Positions 43,126-51,880 of a stretch of DNA of 64,000 nt are shown here, piece after piece. Source of the stretch: Pictodentalium vernedei (Eukaryota > Mollusca > Scaphopoda > Dentaliida > Dentaliidae); NCBI GenBank assembly GCA_031216915.1, contig CM062296.1, positions 58,526,584 to 58,590,583 of the forward strand, read 5' to 3'. Made by a program: the position numbers and the translations under genes. Below the pieces are notes generated by a model. The model had not been told where the DNA came from. It ran no database searches and worked only from the letters and a program-made list of their open reading frames with translations. How positions within the stretch are numbered: the stretch's first letter is position 1; every line of letters begins with the position of its first letter.

Positions 43126-44400
43126 TCATCGAATGATTGACATCTTATTTCCATCTGATTCAAATTGTAATTCTCTGTCTGACAGGACCAGGGTGAAGGC
43201 TTCGGTTTTTCTTGGCACATTCCTATCGAATTGCATCTTAATCTGAATGTCTAACACGCTACTCTTGAGTTGTTCACTCTGTTTACTGACATCGAATACG
43301 AACATGGGATACATCAACTTGTATTCGCCGGGAGACATGTTAGGATTGCTCATCAATTCGTCTAGACCGTGATACTTCTTTCTAAAATCAGTGGCGTTGC
43401 CGTACAGTCTGCAGAAATCGTTCTTGTCGAACGACGTGTTGTAATCGATTGCTGGATATCTCATGGCGTTCAGAAACACTTGCATGTTTCTCAAACTGCA
43501 ATGATCAAACAGCGATGCATTCTTTTCCTGAGACCCGTCCCTATCGGTCTGAAATGCAACCACGATGAAACGCGGTCTCTCAGAAGTGGAATTCACCGTC
43601 AATCTCCAATCGAAGTGATTCGTGGAGGGAGGAATGCTAGCCGTGTTGCACTGTCTCATTCTAAATCCCACGGGTAATTTACTCTTGGATTCTATGATCT
43701 TGTAGAGACGCGCTTTCTCCATGATCGAAGGCTCCACGTGTGGAACAAACCATGATATCTTGTGTAGAGTTATCTTACCCACATCGGTCGCAGTGAGTCT
43801 CACTATTGCGTCGTCGTTTCCTTTTCGAATCAACGTTAGATTGTGTTTGAATCCGTACATGATCTTGTTGTAATCGTCCGCAAATCCGAAGATGTGTTTC
43901 AAAGGTATCCTGAACGAAAACGTTCCTTTAGGTCTGGACGTCTTGACGACGTAGTCGAATATCAAGGCGGCGCCTGCGCTAGCAGGTCCGACAGTGTCTT
44001 TCACCCACAACTGATTAAGTCCTCTGGATTTCGAAAAATCATCAGGATACGTCAAGAGTCCGAACATTGTGGTGGCCTGACCGGGATGAAACACAGATTC
44101 TATCTCTTGTCTGGATAGCATGTATTTTATGTTACTGAATAGATGCATGATGCCATTATTGGCTAGAGTAACCGTGTCGTCGTCGGCGTAGTCGCTCCCA
44201 TCTTCCTTGGTGAGACATCCCTGCACCACTATGTAACTCTCGCTAGGATGTACGAATAGATCTTGAGTTTCGACTTTGATTCTTATCTCTCCCGCATTGT
44301 TCAAACTCGTTCTGGTTACCGGTTCGTATTCGTGAACCTCATATTCTTGAATACTTTCATCTTTCACTATGCTTTGTGCTATATCTAGTATATTTGTCAT
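43126..44400 (-). CDS. Major capsid protein (double jelly-roll, hexon-like)
   Basis: 424 codons, intact from ATG at 44400. I recognise the Polinton major capsid pattern: an N-terminal ILDIAQSIVKDESI... lead, RIKVETQDLFVHPSESYIVV (first strands of jelly-roll 1), FSFRIPLKHIFGFADDYNKI, KISWFVPHVEPSIMEK at the jelly-roll junction, a second barrel with RPRFIVVAFQTDRDG and FDHCSLRNMQVFLNA, and a C-terminal FTLVLSDRELQFESDG. Length is in the usual range. It forms the pseudohexameric capsomers; partners are the penton, protease and ATPase of the plus block. A TATA-type motif is at 44494-44511. One of the few undamaged genes here. Confidence 0.88.
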   Translation of the reverse strand: MTNILDIAQSIVKDESIQEYEVHEYEPVTRTSLNNAGEIRIKVETQDLFVHPSESYIVVQGCLTKEDGSDYADDDTVTLANNGIMHLFSNIKYMLSRQEIESVFHPGQATTMFGLLTYPDDFSKSRGLNQLWVKDTVGPASAGAALIFDYVVKTSRPKGTFSFRIPLKHIFGFADDYNKIMYGFKHNLTLIRKGNDDAIVRLTATDVGKITLHKISWFVPHVEPSIMEKARLYKIIESKSKLPVGFRMRQCNTASIPPSTNHFDWRLTVNSTSERPRFIVVAFQTDRDGSQEKNASLFDHCSLRNMQVFLNAMRYPAIDYNTSFDKNDFCRLYGNATDFRKKYHGLDELMSNPNMSPGEYKLMYPMFVFDVSKQSEQLKSSVLDIQIKMQFDRNVPRKTEAFTLVLSDRELQFESDGNKMSIIR

Positions 44401-44493
44401 TTTAAAGGATTTTTTTAGTTTTTTTGTTTATTAATTAACTTGCTTTCTTTATCTAAAAATAGTTTTTAATTATTTTTTATTATTATTTTTTTT

Positions 44494-44511
44494 CTCTCTT
44501 ATATATATATG
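44494..44511 (-). promoter_or_regulatory. TATA-type motif upstream of the major capsid gene
   Basis: ctctcttatatatatatg, about 95-110 nt upstream of the capsid ATG at 44400, within the gap to the integrase stop. Confidence 0.5.
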
Positions 44512-44568
44512 TGTGTAAACAAGAAAATATCAAAGAGAGTAAATAAAAAAAAAAATTTGTCTTCTTCA

Positions 44569-45441
44569 TCAAAACTTGGTCTTCTGTAATTGTTGTTCGT
44601 AAAACTTTCCGATGATCTCTTCTCCATCCAAAGCTTCGATTTCGTAAGTCACCGGATCGGTGTGAAATATTTTGATGACTACGAAGATTTCCGAGGTTCA
44701 TCGAGGAGTATAACCCTTTTCGAAGTGCTTCTTATAAGCGTAGATTCTCACTCGATCGCCGACCGCAAATTTCGGCGTTCTAGACTTCTTCCTGATCTTA
44801 GATCTCTCAGGATATAGATTCGCGTAGACCCGTTTTTCGTTTCGAGGATCGCTAGCTTCCGCGGGAGTCATCTTGATCGATCTGTGTCACGTGTTGTTGT
44901 AATCTTTGACCACACCGTTCAGAGCATATATGTATTTCTTGGTCGAATTCGCCGTGAAGTATCTGTGCATCTTCTCCTTCATCGTTCGATTCCAACGTTC
45001 CACCACGCTGGCTTTCTCTTCGTTTTCGATCGAGTAGAGGTCTACCAATCGACGAACGTCCTTGTTGTAGAATTCCTTTCCCTTATCCACCCACAATTTA
45101 CTCGGTTTTCGAGAAGACGAGTCGAACACGCTCTTCAGAGCCTCGGCGACGCAAGGTCCCGATTTAATCTTCAAAGCTTTGATCCAACCGTATTTGGAAA
45201 ACACGTCGATGACCGTCAATAGATATTTGACGCCCTCGTTCCACCTCGAAAACGATCTCATGTTGACCAAGTCGGCAGACCAAATATCATCCAGACCCTT
45301 CACGAACACCCTTCTCTTTCGAAATTTACGCACTAAGGGTTTGTGTAACTCCTCGGCCAATTCGCTCGTCAGTAATCGTTTCTTCTTCTTTTCAGATGCA
45401 CTTTTTTTTTTGAACGCCCCATCCGAATCGACGTTTCGCAC
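44569..45441 (-). pseudogene. Retroviral-type integrase with two in-frame stops
   Basis: One frame with TGA at 44887-44889 and TGA at 44698-44700, ending in TGA at 44569-44571. Core domain: IWSADLVNM (first catalytic Asp), YLLTVIDVFSKYGW, LWVDKGKEFYN (second Asp) and EKASVVERWNRT (catalytic Glu), i.e. the rve fold of Polinton integrases. Past the first stop, SIKMTPAEAS and a basic region (KSRTPKFAVGDRVRIYAYKKHFEKGYTPR) look like the family's C-terminal DNA-binding/SH3-like part. The spacing between the second Asp and the Glu is 28 residues, shorter than the canonical 35. The N-terminus is uncertain: no ATG was found in frame near 45441, and it overlaps the end of the upstream PLA2-like frame. 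Confidence 0.82.
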
Positions 45442-45897
45442 CGATCAGATTGCCGACCAGCGAACGTTCCATCTTCTCTCTCCTGGTCGGATTCGATATG
45501 CATCTGAATCTCCCCAACATGTTTTTGTCGCAGACGTCGTTGCGAGTCTTGGTGTCGGGATGTCCAGCGTAGCACAGATCGTGATCATACGCGGCCGCGT
45601 CCACCCTATTCACAGGTTTGCTCCAAGATTTGGGAGTCAGATCGGCGTTGAGTCTCTTGTTCAATTTCGTTGCGGGTCCCGTGAAACTGTGACCGGGCAG
45701 ATGCATTTCGAAAGGTAGATTGTTGATCATTTTATTCACGATGCCTTTACCTTTGCTCGCGTTCTTTTTTTGACAAATCGCGTCTTGACAGAACCACACA
45801 CATCGCAAATTCCGCGAAGCATCCGTCTGTCGTTTTTAGTTCGCACTTCTCGAGAATTACTCGTCTCGGTAACTCTCTTACACTTTACGCAATACAT
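45392..45897 (-). pseudogene. Zinc-ribbon plus phospholipase A2-like protein, frameshifted
   Basis: ATG at 45897 opens a zinc ribbon (MYCVKCKRV ... GICDVCGSV; two CxxC pairs ~30 residues apart). Near a T-run at about 45766-45772 the coding frame changes. The next ~125 codons contain LPFEMHLPGHSFTGPATKL and VDAAAYDHDLCYAGH, with the His-Asp pair of a PLA2 active site, and further Cys residues (DVCDKNML). This resembles the PLA2-type domains of parvovirus capsid proteins and of adintoviruses/Polintons, thought to help endosomal escape (family knowledge). The calcium-loop match is less clear. It ends in a Lys-rich tail overlapping the integrase frame. TATA-type motif at 45981-46002. Confidence 0.7.
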
Positions 45898-45980
45898 TTT
45901 TTAAGAGTTATTTAAATTAATTTCGTTTTTTATTTTATATATAAATTTAATATTTTTTTTTTTTTTTTAAATTCTGTTCT

Positions 45981-46002
45981 TATTATATATAGATATATAT
46001 AT
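45981..46002 (-). promoter_or_regulatory. TATA-type motif upstream of the zinc-ribbon/PLA2 gene
   Basis: attatatatagatatatata, about 85-105 nt upstream of the ATG at 45897. Confidence 0.45.
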
Positions 46003-46012
46003 TTTTTTTTAA

Positions 46013-46668
46013 TCGCTGCTCTTGAGTTCTATCATCTTACTGAATTCCTCCCTGGCCTCTTTCCTCCCCTTTTCCACGAGAGAATCCTTCATCTCTTACT
46101 TGATGATCTGACGAGTCTTGATTCTCACGGCTTCTTTCATGGCATCGTATTTCGTTTTCTCACTCAATATCGCGAAGTATTCTCCGTCCGATATCCTACC
46201 GTCTTTCAACGCCATAGAGATCATTTCGGATATCGTGTCGATCTTGGAGTCGGCCAAGACGCGAATCTTGTCGTGTTTCCTCGCCTTCAGATATAATTTC
46301 CTACTCAAAAAGTTTCCGAGTGTGCTAAACAATCCGGCGGCGAGGGCCACTCCTTCTACGGTCATCACGATCGGAATGCCGACCGCGGTCGACAAAAATC
46401 CGATGCCGGCCGCGTGTAAACCCAGGGAAATCATGATGAGTGTCGTGTCGATCGCGTTGACGACTGTCATGAAACGCGAATACTTTTTCTTGAGGGAACG
46501 ACGAGAATCTCTCTCTCGAGTTAGATACGCTTGAATTCTACTGATTTGATCGATGCGATACCTCTCTCCTCTTTCTTTTTCTTCTAGCGGCGCTGTCGGC
46601 GAAACGTCGATCGGCTTCTCGTCCTCGTCGTCCACTAACGTCGGATACAATTTATTTCTGGTTCTCAT
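46013..46668 (-). CDS. Conserved Polinton membrane-type protein
   Basis: 190 codons from ATG at 46668 to a TAA at 46096-46098. A polar N-terminus (DEDEKPIDVSPTAPLEEKERGE) is followed by a helical Arg-rich stretch, then a hydrophobic block of about 60 residues (TLIMISLGLHAAGIGFLSTAVGIPIVMTVEGVALAAGLFSTLGNFLS) that could form two membrane helices. The charged C-terminus is KLYLKARKHDKIRVLADSKIDTI... A protein of this layout recurs in animal Polintons (recognised by pattern); function unknown. After the TAA the frame stays open for 27 more codons (KDSLVEKGRKEAREEFSKMI) to a second TAA at about 46011, so the stop at 46096 may be premature. Confidence 0.65.
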
Positions 46669-46767
46669 TTTTTGTTTTTTTTCTTCTAATATTAGATAGA
46701 AATTTTATGTGTGTATTTATTTTTTTTTATTTTCTACTCTCCCTTATTTTATATCAACGAAAACAAC

Positions 46768-47142
46768 TTAGACGTATGCTTCGTTCAGCAATAATTTCTT
46801 GATGCATCCCTTGTCTTCTAAAGTCAAACTTCTACGCGCCAATTTCAGTTCTTCCGAATCTGTAGGCCTGTCTCGATTCTTACAGAAGACTAATCTCTTC
46901 CAAAACGTGATCACATCGTTGAATTTAACGCGTTCGAACGCCGGTTCGAAATACATGACGACCATATCTTCCCTTTCCATCGTCAGACACGAATGATTCT
47001 CGTGATCGAAGTCTAGATAATCCCGACATCCGACGCATCGTTCTAACAAGATGGGACGTAGTTGTTCGTTCACGCAGATTGCGTATGCTCTCATCAGCAT
47101 GTTTAAAAGAAACTTCGCTCTAATAGTCTGAGAATCGCTCAT
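46768..47142 (-). CDS. Small putative zinc-binding protein
   Basis: 124 codons, intact from ATG at 47142. Central CVGCRDYLDFDHENHSCLTM gives a Cys-x2-Cys...His-x2-His/Cys arrangement that could bind zinc. The rest is helical and charged, with no membrane segment. Comparable small proteins with this Cys/His cluster are known from other animal Polintons (recognised by pattern); function not established. It is the outermost minus-strand gene, starting about 100 nt inside the right TIR; a tatatatatcg motif at 47228-47239 is about 90 nt upstream. Confidence 0.65.
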   Translation of the reverse strand: MSDSQTIRAKFLLNMLMRAYAICVNEQLRPILLERCVGCRDYLDFDHENHSCLTMEREDMVVMYFEPAFERVKFNDVITFWKRLVFCKNRDRPTDSEELKLARRSLTLEDKGCIKKLLLNEAYV

Positions 47143-47223
47143 GATTTACGTATTTTTTTTTATTATCTATTCGATTTGATATATTTAATTTTCTAAATAA
47201 CTATTATTTATATATTTTTTTTT

Positions 47224-47240
47224 CTCTCCTATATATATCG
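47224..47240 (-). promoter_or_regulatory. TATA-type motif at the inner edge of the right TIR
   Basis: ctcctatatatatcgat precedes the outermost minus-strand gene (ATG at 47142) by about 85-95 nt and borders the TIR. Confidence 0.45.
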
Positions 47241-47844
47241 ATCACTTTTTTTTCACTTATTTCCTCGGGTATTCCCCCCACCCACCCCACGACGAGGGGA
47301 GATAACTCCGTATGATCGAGTTTACGAGAATCGAGCGATCCGATCGGTCTATTGGCGGAGAATCGAGCGATCCGATCGGTCGATTAGCTGAGTTTGGGAA
47401 TTCTCATAGTAGGGAATTCCCCTAATGACGTCATAAATGGGAAAAACCCACCGCCTCAAAACAATAGCGGATTCTGAATCACTAATGCAGAATCCGCAGA
47501 CCGTTTTCTTTTATCTAGCCCAGATTTTTTTGCTCGCGTTCACCAACGATGGATCGATGGTCTGATCTGCGATGGGAACGTCGACAAAAATTTTTAAAGT
47601 AAAAGATAAAAGTGACGATGTACAATTTCACCTTTTTCTTAAAAACGCGCGTTCACCACGAGTATTTGAACGTTAAAAGTGCGATCTAGGAGTCACAAAA
47701 AAACATGAGGGATTCAACATCAATGTACATTTTTGTGAACAGCGTGTGATTTAACACCGAATTCCACGTTGGTGAACGCATCGTGTACGTATGTTGTACA
47801 CGTACATGTACAAAGTGATAGTATATCCGCCTTTATTACCTACT
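47241..47844 (-). repeat. Right terminal inverted repeat of the Polinton
   Basis: Reverse complement of the left repeat, ending attacctac(t). It also contains the paired gcgatccgatcgg direct repeats at about 47334 and 47366. The arms differ at scattered positions, for example near 47405 and 47705, so they have diverged since insertion or last replication. Confidence 0.92.
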
Positions 47845-48270
47845 CTGGGTGTCTGGAGAGAAACTGGCATATGAGATCTGAAAACTTTGTAAACACATAT
47901 AAGACACCTGGTTGGGTTATTATTTTATAATAGAAATACAATTAACATTTTTCTTAAATAAACTACAGCAATCTGCTGTAACAAAGAATAAAATTCAATC
48001 TTAGAATATAATTTTTGGGATCATCTGAGCTAGAAAGGATACGTCTGTGTATTATGTTTCAGTGAGATCAACTGAATGTTGCAGACAACTACTGGGAAAG
48101 TGACTGTCCTGTCATTGGTCCTGTAACAGATTTTGAGCAAATAGGTTTCAAGCCTCTGGGTTGAATGAACAGCGCCCATTATACTGTTGGATAACAGTGC
48201 CTCTGAGGTGAATGAACAGCCTCCAATATGCTGTAGGATAACACGGGCGTTCACTGTGTAAAGGGTAATC
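47845..48270. other. Host flank right of the Polinton
   Basis: Begins with the target-duplication copy ctggg. No gene was recognised; bases 48145-48250 contain an imperfect local repeat (gttgaatgaacagc / ggtgaatgaacagc, ctgttggataaca / ctgtaggataaca). Confidence 0.5.
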
Positions 48271-48511
48271 TTAATCCTTTATCCAACGCGGAAGATTTCA
48301 AAATTGATTATTTTGAACAGCATTTTTTTAATTTGTTTAAAACAATTTCAACAAAACCATTTCAGGTGACCCCTCTTTGGAAGGAGCTCGTTCCAAAGAG
48401 GGGTCACATGATATGGTTTTGTTGAAACCTTTCGAAAAATAATATTTTTTCAGCTGCTGAATTTGCATATTACGCGGGCGGATGCGGGCGATTCGTTGGG
48501 TAAAGAGTTAA
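48271..48511. mobile_element. TTAA-flanked palindromic MITE, subfamily B
   Basis: TTAATCCTTTATCCAACG ... ATTCGTTGGGTAAAGAGTTAA, with arms catttcaggtgacc / ggtcacatgatatgg. The core is ctttggaaggagctcgttcc, slightly diverged. Confidence 0.8.
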
Positions 48512-48896
48512 TATATAAATGCGAATGTCTGCATCCATCTCTCTCTCCGTCTTTGTTCCGGGTGAACTCGATCCATCTTAAATTTTGTACACGGGGGTAA
48601 GTCTTCCCTGCGAGTAACATGGGATGAATGCCGTGCCCACGGAGTGACCTTGACCTTGAAATTGATGACCTTGATCTTTTATTTCGAAAACGGCTTGGCC
48701 GATCGGGCTAAAATTACATATGTGCGGGTACATTGAACAATCGATCATTTTGGCTTTGTCGGTTGCCCGTGCGGGGTGACTTTGACCTTGAGATTGGTGA
48801 CCTTGACCTATTTAGAAAACGGCTGAGCCGATCATATCTGAGGGTATATTGATATAGCCATCTTCTCCCGTGCAACGCCGGGTATTCACCCGCTAG
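48512..48896 (+). mobile_element. Probable non-autonomous Helitron, 3' end
   Basis: The sequence ends tcccgtgcaacgccggg tattcacccgCTAG followed by T. This combines a short GC-rich hairpin and a CTAG terminus inserted before T, as in Helitrons. Upstream are two gaccttgaccttga-rich repeats (about 48650 and 48785), each followed by gaaaacggct(t/g)(g/a)gccgatc. The 5' boundary is uncertain and abuts the MITE. Confidence 0.5.
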
Positions 48897-49191
48897 TATT
48901 ATATAAATCGCTGGTGCATCACTCGACATGTCAGTGCCCAAAAAATTCTATAATGCATCCTGGCCAAATTTGGAGAGATATGGTAGACCTTTTTAACTCA
49001 CACGATTTTTCTCACTTTCTCATCTGACTTGATGAGATGAAACAACTTTGTGGAATTATTGACAGTACATGAAGCGCGTTCTTAGACTGAGAAGCCAGAA
49101 TGGCAACTTTTGGGGCCCCGGGTGATTGTTTGGTAACGTGTGGGAACCAAATCAGAAAAAAATCGGAAATCCCCCCCCCCCCCCCCCCCCA
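48897..49191. other. Gene-free spacer with C-run
   Basis: A long C-run is at about 49171-49190. No gene. Confidence 0.4.
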
Positions 49192-49434
49192 CCCCATAAA
49201 CTCTGCGCTGTTTTAAAATACGATATGAGTCGTACTTCATTTGACTTTAGTCAGGCTACTGAGAGAGAATCCCAACCATGTGGCCCATTTACTATCGCGG
49301 TTTTTCCCGTGGGTAATACTAAATGGGACACATCATTTGAATTCTCTCTCACTACCTGACCAAAGCTTACTAACCGCTCCATAAAATGATGCACGACTCA
49401 TATTGACCAAGGTGCAACAGCGCAGAGTTTATGA
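49192..49434. repeat. Single-copy foldback element
   Basis: cataaactctgcgctgtt pairs with a cagcgcagagtttatg end. Inner arms include gatatgagtcgt / acgactcatat, gagagagaat / attctctctc and cccatttactat / actaaatggg around a centre near 49300. Confidence 0.7.
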
Positions 49435-49908
49435 GTGATGGCTTTCCGGTACCAAATAATCACCACTCATGACTGTTGACAGGTTCAATACAATATTGAG
49501 CTGACTGCCTCTACGAAGTCTTCACTTGATAATGCTTAATAAATTCAGATTAAACTGACAAGTGTAGAAATGGGTAGAAACAGGAAGAAAACAGTAGAAA
49601 AAATAGCAGCAACCATCGTGGTGAAAACAGGTAAAATATCAACACTTTCAACATATTTCACATCTGTTCCTGCTACACCTGTGTTAATACACACTAAAAC
49701 CTAAAGTGTTAAAACTGACACTTTCAAGGTGTTAAACCCATTCTCACTCTTAGGGTTTGATTTTAACACTCAAAGTGCAATACTTTAAGCACTTAGACAT
49801 TACAATCGTCAGACATCTGAAACTTGAATGGATGGCACTTACCATGTGTCTAGCATTGGTGGTTCTTCCAGAATCGTCCATAATTTGATTTGCGCTTGGT
49901 GGGTACAT
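49435..49908. other. Gene-free stretch
   Basis: Repeated gtgttaaa/aacact words around 49680-49790 only. No gene recognised. Confidence 0.3.
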
Positions 49909-50485
49909 AATTAAAAGTTCGAGTCCGATCCGCGTCTTTATTGATAAAACCCAACGAATCACCTTTACCCGCAAGAAAAATAAACGAGATTTTAATCTAA
50001 AACTTATGGATAACACCCTCCCAGAATGCAAAGAAGCGAAATTCCTGGGCATCACCATTGATCAGAAACTGTCCTTCAACAAACATACCGACGACATGGC
50101 GAAAAAAGCCACTAAACGAATTAACTTACTGAAAATGCTCAAGGGAACTTCACGGGGGGCCAACCAGTCCACCCTACTCAAACTATACAAATCCTTTGCG
50201 CGCCCAGTACTCGAATACGGTGCAATAATACTAACTGACCTCAACCAAACTAATATGGGAAAACTCCAGAGGGTCCAAAATCACGCGCTTAGAGTTGCCC
50301 TCCGCGCCCCATGGGACACACCCATAAAAACACTCCACGACAGGGCCGATATCCCCACCATTAAAGACCGGCTAGCCACCCTGGCCGCGAAAAATCATGA
50401 CCGGTTAGCCGACAGCGAACTAATCTCCGAACTTGGAGTAATTTGCGAAAGCCGACAAAAGCCCAAAAATTGCAATCAAAACTAA
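49909..50485 (+). pseudogene. 5'-truncated non-LTR retrotransposon, reverse-transcriptase C-terminal part
   Basis: The frame is open from a stop near 49907 through 50485. RVFIDKTQRITF and AKFLGITIDQKLSF, then LLKLYKSFARPVLEYGAIIL and LQRVQNHALRVALRAPWDTP, match the region after the RT palm in Jockey/CR1-type LINEs (the FLGI..D..L.W and RP.LEYG...W motifs). No palm YADD box is present, so the 5' part of ORF2 is missing. The frame stops in a normal C-terminal position. It is followed by an apparent 3' untranslated region. Confidence 0.75.
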
Positions 50486-51215
50486 GACCGCTCGAATAAA
50501 AACTAGGGAATGACAAGGTGAACTGCGATCCCCGACGCCCCCGAATACCCCTAAACTAAATTAAAATAATTAAGTCCGCAACCAGCGAAGGGTACAACAG
50601 GAAAGTAACACCCTCGGGTGTGGTCTAGTGTGCTAGACCTGTTGCCCTCCCGCTGACAGCCTCGGAAGCTCAATCGGCATTAAACGATCGCGATCCCCGG
50701 CACCCTCAACTTCAAATAAACTTAAATAAACTAAACCTAAATAAGGCCACTTCCAGGGAAGGACACAACAGGAAAGAAACACCCTCGGGTGTGGTCTAGT
50801 GTGCTAGACCTGTTACCGTCCCGCTGCAAACTAGGAAGTTCAGCTCACTTAAAACGCTCGCGATCCCCTACACATTAAAACCAAATAATAAATAGGGAAC
50901 GATTGGGGTCCCAAGCACGAGAGTATGTTACTGCTCTTACGAATGTAAAGATTCGTGCATTTCATACTCTCCCCCACAGCGACAAGCACACACACAGTAC
51001 AACACCACACGAGAGTATGTTACTGCCCTTACGAATGAAAAGATTCGTGCATTCCATACTCTCCACACACACACAGCAGACCACAAGGACACGCAACTAA
51101 AGAGGTGCTAGTTTTATCTTTATAATTTACATATTCTAACGAAAACTAATTCTACCTTCTTCTTTTAAGCAGGTACACAGAAGATTTTTTTTTTTTTTTT
51201 TTTTTTTTCTAACAG
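50486..51215 (+). repeat. 3' flank of the LINE copy with two pairs of repeated hairpin modules
   Basis: Module 1, at about 50596-50650 and 50768-50822, shares caggaaa(g)(t/a)aacaccctcgg and the palindrome ggtctagtgtgctagacc. Module 2, at about 50916-50972 and 51007-51062, begins acgagagtatgttactgc and ends with its near complement gcattccatactctc. A T-run lies at 51187-51209. Probably the LINE's 3' untranslated region or a neighbouring structured repeat. Confidence 0.55.
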
Positions 51216-51599
51216 CACCCCAATAACCGCTACAGACAGTCTAACCGTTATGGAAACAGTCACCCCCACGGTTCCTGAACATCCTCCGCTCCATCCCTAA
51301 AAGTGGTCAACCACTTTAAGGGAGGCGAGCGTTGGTCCTGCGTCCCGCCTCTGCCCCTTTTTATAAGCGCATTGCGCATCTTTTTGTCCCCACCCAATAG
51401 GACTACAATGCAGGCCTGCCCCCGAACCAGGGAAGTTCGGGTCTTCTTCTTGGTGGTCCCGGAAAGGGGTCGTTGTTGTTTCCTTCAAAAGACATCCTAT
51501 CTAACTGAGACAGCCTGAGGCAGATTATACTTGCCAGTGATGGCCATCACTCAATATCATCTCCGAAGTGGCAGACTATACTTGCCTGAAAACCCAGAC

Positions 51600-51880
51600 C
51601 GACTGCACCCTCGGGGAGAGGTAGTACCTTTGTGAGAGGACCCAACCCCTCACACTGGTCCTCACCCGAGGGTTCAACCGACATCAGTCAAAGAGACCAT
51701 CACGACGCCGCAACCGGTGACACCTGCCGAGTACCTGAACCTGTTCCTCCTTCAACACGAGTAGACATGTGGAAATTAGTCACTTACAGTCAACGAGGGT
51801 CGAAAGGGGCTTGTCCCCCATATCGTGCCTGCGCGCCTTCGGCGCGTTAAACCATTCCATTCGATCCGCGTCATCTGCGT
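51600..51880 (+). repeat. Retroelement 3' module, copy 1
   Basis: Shares with 60185-60995 the ordered blocks cggggagaggtag, gtgagaggac/gaac, cctcacactggtcctcaccc, gacacctgccgagtacctg, cgagggtcgaaaggggcttg and cgccttcggcgcg(t)taaaccatt. This copy lacks the long coding-like insert present in the second. Interpreted as the conserved end of a retrotransposon family (inference). Confidence 0.55.

Larger units (their letters stand above)
28681..47844. mobile_element. Endogenous Polinton/Maverick (adintovirus-like) element, about 19.2 kb
   Basis: Bounded by ~600-bp terminal inverted repeats and flanked by ctggg at 28675-28679 and 47845-47849 (6-bp match 5/6; Polintons usually make 6-bp duplications). 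It encodes the family hallmark set: protein-primed polymerase B, retroviral-type integrase, packaging ATPase, adenain-like protease, major and minor capsid proteins. It also has a fibre-like protein, a PLA2-like protein and several conserved small proteins. Plus-strand genes fill the left half and minus-strand genes the right, converging at about 42.3 kb. Many frames are broken, so this copy is probably not active, unless the breaks are assembly errors. Whether it is named Polinton or adintovirus is a matter of nomenclature. Confidence 0.93.

Noticed and set aside
43369-43677. 102-codon plus-strand frame
   Set aside because: Shadow of the major capsid gene, which is intact on the minus strand.
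37245-44889. TGA recoded as an amino acid in the Polinton
   Set aside because: TAG and TAA also interrupt frames and several genes carry frameshifts, so decay or sequencing error is simpler. Kept only as a point to check.
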